DNA of 64,000 nucleotides from positions 159,054 to 223,053 of the forward strand of contig CADBZW010000004.1 in assembly GCA_902799345.1 (NCBI GenBank), in the 5' to 3' direction. The notes under the pieces are model-generated. The model saw only the letters and a list, made by a program, of their open reading frames with translations, was not told the origin of the DNA and ran no database searches. Positions 9,601 to 17,462 of the stretch are shown one piece after another (the first letter of the stretch is position 1; the number at the start of each line of letters is the position of its first letter). A program made the position numbers and the translations under genes. The stretch comes from an uncultured Bacteroidia bacterium. Lineage in GTDB: Bacteria; Bacteroidota; Bacteroidia; Bacteroidales; F082.

Positions 9601-9849
9601 GTCGTGCCGATGATTCTGGCCAAGACCCTGCTTTGGGAACCGATGGGTGTGGTGATTTGCTTTGGCACCATTTTCACCTTCCCCTTGGTCGTCACCGTGC
9701 TGCCCGTGGCCTACTGCCTCGCCTTCGATGCGGGCGAGCGCGATGAGAAACGCCGCAAGAAACTCAACCAACGCTTCCACCAACGCCTCGACGAACGCGA
9801 CAAGCGCAACGTGGAAATGAACAAAAGATTCGAAAACAAAAAACCATGA
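6637..9849 (+). CDS. RND efflux permease (AcrB/HAE1-like)
   Basis: 1070 residues with the two-fold RND layout: helix 1 (YTLVFFFMAVIVIFGFISLP), a large periplasmic loop, helices 2-6 with the proton-relay motif LGMIVDDSVVVIDGY (paired Asp in helix 4), a second loop and a second helix bundle (LGIISLIGIIVRNAIIMYDH). It works as a trimeric proton-driven pump in the inner membrane, handing substrate to the TolC-like channel. The C-terminal tail is basic and its stop overlaps the next ATG by 4 bases (ATGA), so translation is probably coupled. The family is clear; I cannot assign drug versus metal specificity, although the lack of Met-rich clusters argues against a Cus-type metal pump. Confidence 0.95.
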   Translation: MAQKRNIIEGAMRNYTLVFFFMAVIVIFGFISLPKLKKNEFPEVTIRQGVVAVIYPGATADEIEQRVAKPVEQYLFTFTDVDKQKTYSQSKDGFLIIFVSLVPEAKDPKMTWSRMRQGLTLFQRTDLPQGVLATAVLDDFGNASSLLLAIESEERSPRELREFADRLSERLRNIPDMGNIKIIGEQKEEIAIYMDPTRMTQYAVSPSMITAELAAHSLRTITGMADNKDGSAVIHVNVPYDDIYELSELIVFADPVTGQVIRLRDVARLERRYQEASKYIQYSDSIVDGNQCLIFSTEMRPGHNVVEFGKQVNKEIETFLATAPPDINVHRITDLPVVVNKSVRSFLKDLIEAIIIVILVMLLLFPLRTALVSSTSVPVCIAAAWAIMYLLGIELNTVTLAALIVVLGMIVDDSVVVIDGYTDLLNSGHSRWYSAAVSTRSLMTSMLIATCSISFMFFPMLSLMKNTNMGDFIGMFPWAIFITLTCSFLYAIWVIPYLSARIIGPANPNKRSKLEKIQAKFFDLLQNSYKKLLDLCFRFKWGTIIVSVVSVAVGLFFLTKINIQMLPKAERDSFAVEIHLAAGSSIEKTASVSDSLTKILLADKRVKSVTAFLGMASPRFHMTYAPEALPTSAYAQFIVITKSEKATKDMMKEYSQKYENHFPLAQIRFKQMDYQVVNAPVEYYLMADDYDKISPIKDSLIAFLKQDPELFYVHSDYDHTEEVVEVDLNIDEANRLGVTQAMLSVYLSSALSGNQLVSMWEHGYNLPTTVYTEGLHDINYEEIGDMLIPTSRPGVWVPLRQVADIHPRFQHDNLTHRNGRRCITVTADVMPGYSQLNQFKKVNEYLDYLKAIGLSNDVVIEEGGSMAVTKATMPTLLMSILAAIVVMFIVLIIHYKRIGISFLSISVSLLCIFGAMFGLWLFGLDLSVTAMLGIISLIGIIVRNAIIMYDHAGELRMKEHISVHEAAYEAGLRRMRPIFLTSATTALGVVPMILAKTLLWEPMGVVICFGTIFTFPLVVTVLPVAYCLAFDAGERDEKRRKKLNQRFHQRLDERDKRNVEMNKRFENKKP

Positions 9850-11195
9850 AAAAGACCTCTTTCATCGCGATCATCATTGTCTTTCTGGCGATGAGCCTCA
9901 AAGCCCAGAACCCCGTGCTGACCTTGGACTCGTGCTTCGCCTTGGCCAAGGCCAACAACGCACAATTGAAGACAGACCAAATGGAAATCCAGAAAGCACA
10001 AGAGGTGAAGGCACAAGTGTTCACCAAATATTTCCCTCAGGTGTCGATTTCATATTTAGCCTACTACGCCGCCCATCCCATTGTCAAATATGGCGTCAAC
10101 GACATTCAGAACGACGAATTAGGGCGATTTCTTTCGGAACTCATCACTGCACTCAATAACCCTGATGGGCCAGGTCTTCATCTCCCCACCGAAATCAACC
10201 TGATGAAATATGGCCAGGGCATGAACGCGACCGCCATAATGCCCATTTACGCTGGCGGACGCATCAAGAATGGGAACCAATTAGCCCATCTGGGCATCGA
10301 GGCCGCCCAACTGAAAGCCGAGGTCTCGGAACGCGACTTGTTGGAGAACATAGAGTCGTCATATTATCTTGTGCTCGGATTGCAAGACAAGGTAAACACC
10401 TTGGAATCGGCCTTGGCCCTTACCGACAGCCTCGAACACATCGTGGACGTGGCCTTGAAAGCGGGACTCATCACCAAGAGCGACAAGCTCCGCCTCGCAC
10501 TAAAACAAAACGAACTTAAAGCCAAGCAGATGCAACTCAGCAACGGCATTGTTTTGGCCTCGCAACTCCTTTGCCAGCAAATCGGCATCGACTATCCCGA
10601 AACCGGTTTGGTTTTGGACACAACCGACCTCAAGGCGATGCAACCCATGCTCACGGTGGAGCGTGAAAACTTTGTGCGTCCGGAGCATCAGCTTCTTCAG
10701 CTTCAGATTGATGCAGAAGCCCTTCGGCGAAAACTGACCTTCGGCGAGGCACTTCCCCAACTCGGTATCGGCGGAATCTTTTCCTATGGCAACCTCGTCC
10801 GCGGCTACAAGGGCAATGCCATCGCCTTCGCACAACTGTCAGTTCCACTCACGCAATGGTGGGAAACCTCTCACAAACTAAAGGAACACGACCTGAAAAT
10901 CAAGGAGGCGGTGTTGATGCAAAAAGACCTGACAGAAAAGATGGTGCTCCAAACCCAACAAGCCTACAACCAAATGGTGGAAGCTCTGTCTTTGATGGAG
11001 TCAGACCAAGCCGCCTTGGAAATGGCCAAAGAAAACTACCGCCTCGCCGAACTTAACTACCGCGCAGGCATGAACACCATCGCCGACGTGCTGGAGGCCA
11101 ACGCCCTTTTGCTGCAAGCCGAGAATGCCATCACCGACCGGAAAATCACCTACCTCACCGCCCGACGCAGATACCATGATTTGAGTGGGAAATAA
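9846..11195 (+). CDS. TolC family outer membrane efflux channel
   Basis: 449 residues with a signal peptide (MKKTSFIAIIIVFLAMSLKAQ), then LTLDSCFALAKANNAQLKTDQ, typical of the OEP fold start. Two long helical repeats (about 135-240 and 330-440) and beta segments make the trimeric channel. The C-terminal repeat carries NYRAGMNTIADVLEANALLLQAENAITDRKI, the classic OEP helix. Third gene of the pump operon, overlapping the permease by 4 bases. Confidence 0.93.
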   Translation: MKKTSFIAIIIVFLAMSLKAQNPVLTLDSCFALAKANNAQLKTDQMEIQKAQEVKAQVFTKYFPQVSISYLAYYAAHPIVKYGVNDIQNDELGRFLSELITALNNPDGPGLHLPTEINLMKYGQGMNATAIMPIYAGGRIKNGNQLAHLGIEAAQLKAEVSERDLLENIESSYYLVLGLQDKVNTLESALALTDSLEHIVDVALKAGLITKSDKLRLALKQNELKAKQMQLSNGIVLASQLLCQQIGIDYPETGLVLDTTDLKAMQPMLTVERENFVRPEHQLLQLQIDAEALRRKLTFGEALPQLGIGGIFSYGNLVRGYKGNAIAFAQLSVPLTQWWETSHKLKEHDLKIKEAVLMQKDLTEKMVLQTQQAYNQMVEALSLMESDQAALEMAKENYRLAELNYRAGMNTIADVLEANALLLQAENAITDRKITYLTARRRYHDLSGK

Positions 11196-11314
11196 CCGAG
11201 AAGGTCAAATGACTTTCAAAAAAAGCTATTGTTGGTTCCTTGCACTGCTTCGTTGCGCAATGGATATTCATCCATCTTTTTGGAAAAAAACTTGCTTTTT
11301 CACAATAAAGCAAC

Positions 11315-11322
11315 TATTTTTG
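11315..11322 (+). promoter_or_regulatory. -7 box for the C10 protease gene
   Basis: TATTTTTG, 30 bases before the ATG at 11352. It lies inside the longer open frame that starts at 11229 and so argues for the 11352 start. Confidence 0.65.
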
Positions 11323-11351
11323 CCATCGAAACAACAAATAACACGAATCAG

Positions 11352-13790
11352 ATGAAAAACGCTTTTTTACTTTGCATCATCCTATTCGGGCTACTCCTTT
11401 CATCAATCGCTCGCCCTATTGACCTCCAAACGGCACAGTCCGTCGCCGTTAAGTTCATGGGTGGCAGCGACGCTCAACTAGTCTCCACTTATCAAACGGA
11501 CAAAAGCGTCGCCGCTTTCTATGTATTCAACACCACGGACGGCTTCGTCATCGTGGCCGCCGACGACTGCGAAACGCCCATCATCGGCTATTCGCATGAA
11601 GGCCAATTTGACCTGAACAACGTCCCCGTGCAGATGGAGAACTATCTTCAAGATTTCGTCGCAAGAATTCAATACGGCATTGAAAACCAAATCGACGCGA
11701 ACGAAACCACTGCAAGGCAATGGGCGTTAGTGAAGGCTATAGGAAAACTCAACGACAACAAAGCCACCCAAGCCGTCGGCCCCTTGCTGTCCGAAAACTG
11801 GCACCAAGGCTGCCTCTACAACAGCCTCTGCCCCGAAATGAGCGGCCCTTGCGGCCGTGCCGAAACGGGCTGCATCGCCGTGGCCATGGGTCAAATCATG
11901 AACTATTGGAAGTACCCCACAACGGGATGGGGCTCACATTCCTATTCCAACGCAGGCGTCACCCTTTCCGCTGACTTTGGCAACACCACCTACGACTGGG
12001 ACCACATGCCCGACTCGTTGACCGCAGCTTCAACCGAAGCAGAAATCCAGGCCGTGGCCACACTGCTATACCATTGCGGCGTTGCGGTGAATATGAAATA
12101 CACATCCAATGGCTCTAGCTCTGATTCAGGTGACGTTCCTAAAGCGCTGATACGATATTTCAATTATTCAAGGCGTCTCCATATCGAATCACGCAGTGAT
12201 TACAGCGACGAAGAATGGCTTTCCATGCTAAGGGCCTGTCTCGACTTACAGCAGCCTGTATATTACGGAGGCAAAGGCGACCAAGGCAGCCATGCCTTCG
12301 TTTGCGACGGCTACGACGACAACGACCTACTGCACTTTAACTGGGGCTGGGGACGTGCCAACGGCTATTTCGCCTTGGGGAACCTGAACCCCATCGGATA
12401 CAGCTTCAATGAAAAAAACTTCGCTATCCTCGACATCAATCCCCAATACGAGCCATGGACCGTGTCTGCCACGGCATATCCGCCCACCCTTGGCACCGTT
12501 GAAGGCAATGGCGAGTACCACCTCGGTGAGCAATGCACGCTAACTGCAGTGCCTAACGACAACAGCACGTTTAGCTATTGGAAAAAAGGCGAGGTTATCA
12601 TTTCCTACAACACGTCATACTCGTTTGCGGTCAATGGCGACATCAACGACATCGAAGCGCACTTTTCCCTCAAGACCCTTAAGGAAATACAAGCATTTCA
12701 TGCACCCGACACGAGTGACGTGAACAGTCCATACGTCAACTTGACTTGGAGCTATGACAGTATCCATGAATGGAGCCTTTTGAAACAATTGGAAATCGAC
12801 GGAGAAGTGAGAGGTGTGACCACAGATGGTGAATACCTCTATACCAATCATAACAGATACGATGACTCGGGGAAACCAATAGCAGTACTGAGAAAATACA
12901 CCGCGGATGGCGATTTGGTGGATATGTTTGAACTAGAGGACGCCTACACCCTCAACACAACAAGCGACGGCAGTTTTATTTATTTCGGGAACAACAACAT
13001 TTACTCCTTGTATCTTTATATGACCGACTTCACCCACAAAACCATAGTGGATAGCATCAACATGAACTATAGACCTGATTATTGTGCATATGATGCCGCA
13101 AACGACAGTTTCTGGTTAAATGAGTTATCCAAGAAAAAAATAGTGCTTGTTAACCGTCAAGGCGAAATCATCTGCAGCGGACCTACATTGCCAAGCCACA
13201 ATAGTATTAAAGGATTTGGCAGCATCATCGCTGAAGACGGTAACTCACATTTGCTGATGATTGAAAACCATAATGTTACAGATTACAACACCTCCGACGG
13301 AAGTATCACCAACAGTTACGAGCTTCCATTTGATTACTCAAGCACTACAAAATGCGCTTGCATTGGAAAATACGAGGGCAAAGATGCCTTGTTTTTTGTC
13401 CCACAAAATTACTATTCTGACAATAGTGTAATCTATATTTTCGAAATTGATTGTCACTTTGCTCGAGTTAAGCACTATCATCTATATCGTAGCGATAGTA
13501 ATGGGAACATCGTGACCCTTGACGACGAATCTACTGGCACATCCTTCATCGACTCAACATGGAACGACGCCCCTGCAGGCATGTATCGTTTCGGCATCAG
13601 CGAGGTGTATTTCAACGACACCGAATCAGAAATCATTTGGTCCGACTTCATTGAAAAGACGGATTATGGCATCGAAGAAGGCCTCGACGACACGATGGAC
13701 CCGTCGGTAAGGAAAGTCATTGAAGACGGACATATCGTCATCATCAAGGACGGGAAACGATATAGCATCACGGGGCAGCAGCTGAATTGA
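11352..13790 (+). CDS. Secreted C10 (streptopain-like) cysteine protease
   Basis: 812 residues from the ATG at 11352, which begins a signal peptide (MKNAFLLCIILFGLLLSSIA). An N-terminal Spi/SpeB-type propeptide follows (AQSVAVKFM ... DGFVIVAADDCETPIIGYS, about 20-110). The catalytic domain has the nucleophile Cys174 in TGCIAVAMGQIMNYW and His314 in GSHAFVCDGYDDNDLLHFNW, the usual C10 pairing. After about residue 360 comes a long region with a beta-rich module (TLGTVEGNGEYHLGEQCTL), then propeller-like strands (GVTTDGEYLYTNHN, TTSDGSFIYFGNNN), and a short tail DGKRYSITGQQL, a style common at the ends of secreted Bacteroidales proteins. Probably an exported protease activated by removal of its propeptide. 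The role of the C-terminal half is unknown. Confidence 0.9.
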   Translation: MKNAFLLCIILFGLLLSSIARPIDLQTAQSVAVKFMGGSDAQLVSTYQTDKSVAAFYVFNTTDGFVIVAADDCETPIIGYSHEGQFDLNNVPVQMENYLQDFVARIQYGIENQIDANETTARQWALVKAIGKLNDNKATQAVGPLLSENWHQGCLYNSLCPEMSGPCGRAETGCIAVAMGQIMNYWKYPTTGWGSHSYSNAGVTLSADFGNTTYDWDHMPDSLTAASTEAEIQAVATLLYHCGVAVNMKYTSNGSSSDSGDVPKALIRYFNYSRRLHIESRSDYSDEEWLSMLRACLDLQQPVYYGGKGDQGSHAFVCDGYDDNDLLHFNWGWGRANGYFALGNLNPIGYSFNEKNFAILDINPQYEPWTVSATAYPPTLGTVEGNGEYHLGEQCTLTAVPNDNSTFSYWKKGEVIISYNTSYSFAVNGDINDIEAHFSLKTLKEIQAFHAPDTSDVNSPYVNLTWSYDSIHEWSLLKQLEIDGEVRGVTTDGEYLYTNHNRYDDSGKPIAVLRKYTADGDLVDMFELEDAYTLNTTSDGSFIYFGNNNIYSLYLYMTDFTHKTIVDSINMNYRPDYCAYDAANDSFWLNELSKKKIVLVNRQGEIICSGPTLPSHNSIKGFGSIIAEDGNSHLLMIENHNVTDYNTSDGSITNSYELPFDYSSTTKCACIGKYEGKDALFFVPQNYYSDNSVIYIFEIDCHFARVKHYHLYRSDSNGNIVTLDDESTGTSFIDSTWNDAPAGMYRFGISEVYFNDTESEIIWSDFIEKTDYGIEEGLDDTMDPSVRKVIEDGHIVIIKDGKRYSITGQQLN

Positions 13791-13801
13791 AAATGAATTT
13801 G

Positions 13802-13809
13802 TATTTTTG
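13802..13809 (+). promoter_or_regulatory. -7 box for the beta-barrel protein gene
   Basis: TATTTTTG, 60 bases before the ATG at 13870, just after the protease stop. Confidence 0.55.
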
Positions 13810-13869
13810 CAGCGCGTTTCGCAATAAAAGCGCGACAAATCAGTTTATCCTATCAAACCGAGAGATAAT

Positions 13870-14709
13870 ATGAAGAGATTCAGAATAATTACCGTTTTAT
13901 TGGCCTTGTTGGTTGCCGCTCCCACCCTGCTGCACGCCCAAATCATCAAAGGCGAGGTGTTCTTTGGCGGCAACGCCTGTCAGGTGGACGGCGACGAATG
14001 CTATGGCTTCAAGAAATTCGGTGTTCACGCCGGCGCTGGTGCCTTAATCCCCATTTTCAACTCATCAGGACTTAATTTGGACGTCGGTCTCGAAGTACTA
14101 TTCAACCAGAAAGGGGCGTACAAACGCGACAGTATCACGCACAACAGCACCTTCCCTTATGCCTACAACCTAAAGCTCAACTACGCAGAGATTCCCTTGA
14201 TGCTGTATTTGACCGACAAGGACAGGTATAGCCTGGGGGTCGGCGTTTCCTACGGGCGTGTCGTCTTCCTCGACGAGAAGCAAAACGGCATCTCGACAGG
14301 CATCGGCCTAGGCGACGGCAAACTGCATTGGAAAGAAGACGATGACACTAGGCCTGACATCGGACGTATCGACGACATCAACGAATTAGATGCCATCGTC
14401 CGCTCCGTCGGCATCCCCGACACCATCGGCATTGCTTCCGTCATCGACAACTCCCATACCTACCGCGCCCACGACTTCAACATCTGCGCCAGTTTGAGGG
14501 TGCGCCTTTGGGAAGGCATCCATGCAGAACTACGTTACCAGTACTCGCTGCGGCCCCTCCGTTATAGGATGTTCTACGAAGACGCCGACCTCACTCTCGC
14601 CAACCAAATCCGCACACAATACAACAACAGCATTACGCTGAGGGTGGTCTACATCTTCAACGAACACCGGAGCAAGGCGAACAAGGCCTCGTCGAAGGTG
14701 GAACAATAG
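13870..14709 (+). CDS. Small outer membrane beta-barrel protein (PorT-like)
   Basis: 279 residues: signal peptide ending LLHAQ, then amphipathic alternation typical of eight- to ten-strand barrels (FGVHAGAGALIPIF, LNLDVGLEVLFNQKGAY, KLNYAEIPLMLYL, YSLGVGVSYGRVVF) and a last strand ITLRVVYIF followed by a short polar tail. A variable insert sits at about 145-195. This matches the outer-membrane-beta-barrel/PorT-like group common in Bacteroidota. No catalytic residues are visible and function is unknown. It has its own promoter, and a large inverted repeat follows it. Confidence 0.75.
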   Translation: MKRFRIITVLLALLVAAPTLLHAQIIKGEVFFGGNACQVDGDECYGFKKFGVHAGAGALIPIFNSSGLNLDVGLEVLFNQKGAYKRDSITHNSTFPYAYNLKLNYAEIPLMLYLTDKDRYSLGVGVSYGRVVFLDEKQNGISTGIGLGDGKLHWKEDDDTRPDIGRIDDINELDAIVRSVGIPDTIGIASVIDNSHTYRAHDFNICASLRVRLWEGIHAELRYQYSLRPLRYRMFYEDADLTLANQIRTQYNNSITLRVVYIFNEHRSKANKASSKVEQ

Positions 14710-14717
14710 GACCTCTT

Positions 14718-14793
14718 GAGCTGTCATACCATGGCAGCCGCACATGTTCAACACATTCGGTTGCCCAATTCGGCTGCCACGATGTGACAGCCC
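14718..14793. repeat. 23-bp imperfect inverted repeat between convergent genes
   Basis: Left arm 14718-14740 and right arm 14771-14793 match inverted at 19 of 23 positions, with a 30-base loop. It fills the gap between the beta-barrel gene (+) and trmN6 (-) and could act as a terminator on both strands, but it lacks a T-run. A remnant of a small mobile repeat is an alternative. Confidence 0.6.
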
Positions 14794-15506
14794 TACAGCC
14801 CCAAATAATAATCCTTAAGGAATTCCTTGTATTGTGCTGTGAAACGCATTTCCGCATCACGGATGGTGAAGGTCTCCTCTTGAACCACAACGTTTTTTGA
14901 AAAGCCCATCTCCAAATTGACGCGGTTGGGCTCACGGCCCTCAATGGGGACGATGGTCATGCGCTTGTGCAAGCGAAGTCCCGCTTTTTCGGTTTCCTCC
15001 AAAAACACATCCGACACATCGTAAGGCAGCACCACCGCCATCCGGCCTTGTGGATTCAGCAGTCGGCATGCCTCGCGGCAAAGAATGGCATACGACAGGC
15101 CAGCGTCGTTGTGGCGTGCTCGACTCTTACGCTCAGAGTCACATTTGGAGAAACGGTTGAAAAACGGCGGGTTAGAGACGATGACGTCGTATCTTTTGTC
15201 CGTTTTGAAATCAACGACGTCGGTGCAATAGGCTCTCAGATGGTCGCGCCACTGCGAAGCCTCGAAATTGACCGTCGCTTCATCAATGGAAGCCTTGTCG
15301 ATGTCTACGGCTTCCACTTGCGCCACGCCTTTTTGCGAGAGCATCAACGGTAGCAGTCCACAGCCTGTGCCAATATCCAGCACAATGTCGGTAGGCTTCA
15401 CCTCCACCCAACGTCCAAGCAAAATGGCATCGGTCCCCACCTTCATCGTCGAACGGTGATGGTAGAGGCTGAAATGCTTGAAGTGGAAGGGACGTGCGTC
15501 GGTCAT
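14793..15506 (-). CDS. trmN6: tRNA1(Val) A37 N6-methyltransferase
   Basis: 237 residues, a Rossmann-type class I methyltransferase. The SAM motif is VLDIGTGCGLLPLMLSQKG and the N6-adenine motif is NPPFF. The N-terminal start MTDARPFHFKHFSLYHHRSTMKVGTDAILLG is characteristic of the YfiC/TrmN6 family. It modifies A37 next to the anticodon of a valine tRNA in E. coli; the exact target in this phylum is inferred. The start overlaps the end of rimM by 4 bases, so the pair forms one operon of ribosome and tRNA maturation genes. Confidence 0.92.
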   Translation of the reverse strand: MTDARPFHFKHFSLYHHRSTMKVGTDAILLGRWVEVKPTDIVLDIGTGCGLLPLMLSQKGVAQVEAVDIDKASIDEATVNFEASQWRDHLRAYCTDVVDFKTDKRYDVIVSNPPFFNRFSKCDSERKSRARHNDAGLSYAILCREACRLLNPQGRMAVVLPYDVSDVFLEETEKAGLRLHKRMTIVPIEGREPNRVNLEMGFSKNVVVQEETFTIRDAEMRFTAQYKEFLKDYYLGL

Positions 15507-16033
15507 TGCAAATACATGTCTATCAAGCCTTCCGGTGCGGTGATCTGAAGTATTTTCTTGTCGCGGTCGACATTTTGAATCACCTGGTCTAAAATCGGGA
15601 TGAGAATTTCCTTCTTGCCTTTCATCACCTGCAGGATGGCCTGTGTGGGGTATTCGAGCACCTCGGCGACGGGGCCTAACTCGCCTTTCTCGGTGTCGAC
15701 CACCATGAAGCCCACAATCTCATGGAAATAAAACTGCTTGCCGCTGAGTTTAGGCAGCATCTCCATGGGCAGGTAAACGACTTTCCCGACGAGGTTCTGC
15801 GCCTGCTCAATGGTCTTGATGTCCTGCACCTGGACAAAGAACTTATCGCCATTGGGTGTGATTTTCTCCACGAAGAAAGGCGTCAACACCTTGTTGATTT
15901 CGAGGAAGAAATGCTTCATTTCGAGGTAGGCAGAGGGGGCATCAGCCTCGATTTTCAGGGTCACCTCACCTTTCAAGCCGTGCGTCTTGACGACCTTGCC
16001 GAGGTAAAAACAATCTTCTTTTCTCATATTCAT
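15503..16033 (-). CDS. rimM: Ribosome maturation factor RimM
   Basis: 176 residues, the usual size. The N-terminal RimM barrel starts FYLGKVVKTHGLKGEVTLKI and the C-terminal PRC-barrel holds FHEIVGFMVVDTEKGELGPVAEVLEYPTQAILQV and ILIPILDQVIQNVD. RimM binds S19 and helps assemble the 30S head. In many bacteria it sits with rpsP and trmD; here it is followed by trmN6 only. Its transcript starts behind a box at 16117-16124 and carries a repeat-rich leader of about 75 bases. Confidence 0.95.
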   Translation of the reverse strand: MNMRKEDCFYLGKVVKTHGLKGEVTLKIEADAPSAYLEMKHFFLEINKVLTPFFVEKITPNGDKFFVQVQDIKTIEQAQNLVGKVVYLPMEMLPKLSGKQFYFHEIVGFMVVDTEKGELGPVAEVLEYPTQAILQVMKGKKEILIPILDQVIQNVDRDKKILQITAPEGLIDMYLQ

Positions 16034-16100
16034 TGACTCGGGACGCGGGACTTCGGGACGCGGGACAATGGACTCGTGTCCCGTGTCTCGCGGTCTCGCG
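16034..16100 (-). repeat. Repeat-rich leader of rimM
   Basis: Two copies of GGGACGCGGGAC-type sequence (about 16038-16064 on the + strand) are followed by inverted copies (GTCCCGTGTC, about 16076-16086). The rimM mRNA leader can therefore fold into GC-rich hairpins, in contrast to the A/T-rich promoters on either side. Confidence 0.55.
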
Positions 16101-16116
16101 TCTTTTTAATTTGCTG

Positions 16117-16124
16117 CAAAGGTA
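16117..16124 (-). promoter_or_regulatory. -7 box for rimM-trmN6
   Basis: TACCTTTG on the - strand, about 84 bases upstream of the rimM ATG. It is divergent from the permease promoter. Confidence 0.5.
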
Positions 16125-16133
16125 ATAATTTCC

Positions 16134-16141
16134 TAATTTTG
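16134..16141 (+). promoter_or_regulatory. -7 box for the ArsP_2-type permease
   Basis: TAATTTTG, 20 bases before the ATG at 16161. Confidence 0.55.
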
Positions 16142-16160
16142 CAGCCCAATTTTTCAACCC

Positions 16161-17285
16161 ATGCACGATTTTCTCCATTTGTTTTTGGATGTGCTGAGAA
16201 ACAGCGTCTTAATCACTGGTCTTGTGATTATCATGATGCTGATGATCGAGTATGTCAACATCCATTCGCACGGGAAATGGTTCACGCGGCTGCGCCAGAA
16301 CCGGTTTGGGCAGGTCGTGCTGGGTGCGGGTTTGGGCATCATCCCGGGCTGCATGGGCGGTTTCGCCGCCGTGACGATGTATTCGCACAAACTGTTGAGC
16401 TTCGGCGCCTTGATTGCCATGATGATAGCCTCGTCGGGCGACGAAGCCTTCGTCATGCTCGCCATGTTACCCAAGGAGGCCTTGTTGCTGATGGGCATCT
16501 TGTTTGTGGTGGCCATCGTTGTCGGTTGGCTCGTCGACAATTGCTTCCATCGTTTGCCTTTTATAGATTCCCGAGGGAATGACATAAAAGGCAAACATAA
16601 AGAAGGCTGCGACGACGGCTACCAAATCCACCATGAGGACGAGGAACACGAGGCGGTGGAGAAAGCCACTTTCCGTAACCTCAAGCGCGCCAGCGCGGAA
16701 CGCATCGCCTTGCTTTTGGGCGTCATCCTCTTCATCGTAGCCTTGGCCTTCGGCATGCTGGAACACGAGCATGAGCACGAGGAGGCCGTGGAGACCCTAC
16801 ACCATCATCTCAACATCTTCGACGAGTATTGGATGAACCTCATCTTCGCCGTCGTCAGTTTGTTTGTGGTGTGGTTCATCGCCACGGCGCCCGAGCATGT
16901 CGTCAAGGAGCATCTCTGGGAGCACATCATCCAGAAGCACTTCCTCAGTATCTTCCTCTGGACCTTCGGTGCCTTGTTCGTCATCCAAGTCGGGCTGCAT
17001 TACTTTGACATCGAGACACTTATCAGCAAAAGCATCCCTTGGATGATATTGTTGGCCGTGCTCATCGGCATCATTCCTGAAAGCGGACCGCATTTGCTGT
17101 TTGTCACTTTGTTTGCCACGGGTGTGGTGCCGTTTTCGGTGCTGTTCGCCAGTTCGATTTCGCAAGACGGACACGCCTCGTTGCCGCTTTTGGCCGAGAG
17201 CAAAAGGAGTTTCGTCAAGGCAAAGATTATCAACGCTTTGGTGGCGGCGATTTGCGGGTATTTGTGTTATTTTATTGGTTTCTGA
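16161..17285 (+). CDS. Putative metal/metalloid permease (ArsP_2-like, 'putative manganese transporter' family)
   Basis: 374 residues with about ten hydrophobic segments, for example LITGLVIIMMLMIEY, VVLGAGLGIIPGCMGGFAAV, IALLLGVILFIVALAFGML, LIFAVVSLFVVWFI, WMILLAVLIGIIPESGPHLLFVTLF. The two GIIP-G/S motifs in the two halves (GCMGG and ESGPH) show an internal repeat, as in ArsP-type permeases. The central loop (about 135-220) is rich in His, Asp and Glu (DGYQIHHEDEEHEAVE; EHEHEHEEAVETLHHH), as expected of a metal-binding loop. The family is annotated as manganese or arsenical efflux by similarity; the ion here is unproven. Confidence 0.75.
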   Translation: MHDFLHLFLDVLRNSVLITGLVIIMMLMIEYVNIHSHGKWFTRLRQNRFGQVVLGAGLGIIPGCMGGFAAVTMYSHKLLSFGALIAMMIASSGDEAFVMLAMLPKEALLLMGILFVVAIVVGWLVDNCFHRLPFIDSRGNDIKGKHKEGCDDGYQIHHEDEEHEAVEKATFRNLKRASAERIALLLGVILFIVALAFGMLEHEHEHEEAVETLHHHLNIFDEYWMNLIFAVVSLFVVWFIATAPEHVVKEHLWEHIIQKHFLSIFLWTFGALFVIQVGLHYFDIETLISKSIPWMILLAVLIGIIPESGPHLLFVTLFATGVVPFSVLFASSISQDGHASLPLLAESKRSFVKAKIINALVAAICGYLCYFIGF

Positions 17286-17306
17286 TAGAAGTATCAAAAT
17301 AATTCC

Positions 17307-17314
17307 TATTTTTG
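17307..17314 (+). promoter_or_regulatory. -7 box for the TPP riboswitch transcript
   Basis: TATTTTTG, about 13 bases before the first riboswitch base, placing the whole aptamer in the 5' leader. Confidence 0.65.
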
Positions 17315-17326
17315 CACCCGAAAAAC

Positions 17327-17413
17327 AAAGGGGTGCCTTTCCTGCCTTGGCAGGTGAAATCGGCTGAGATCATACCCTCTAACCTGATTCGGGTAATGCC
17401 GGCGTAGGGATTG
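17327..17413 (+). ncRNA. TPP (thiamine pyrophosphate) riboswitch
   Basis: The THI-box landmarks appear in order and spacing: AAAGGGGTGCC, a variable P3 stem (CCTGCCTTGGCAGG), GGCTGAGATCATACCC, AACCTGATTCGGGTAATGCC, and CGTAGGGA closing the P1 side. It senses thiamine pyrophosphate and normally lowers expression of the gene after it when the vitamin is plentiful. The receptor ATG lies 50 bases downstream. No clear terminator hairpin is seen between, so control of translation is more likely than attenuation. Confidence 0.93.
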
Positions 17414-17462
17414 GATATTTTCAACCTCCCCTTCAAATTTAATAAAACTAAAAGCTCAAAAG

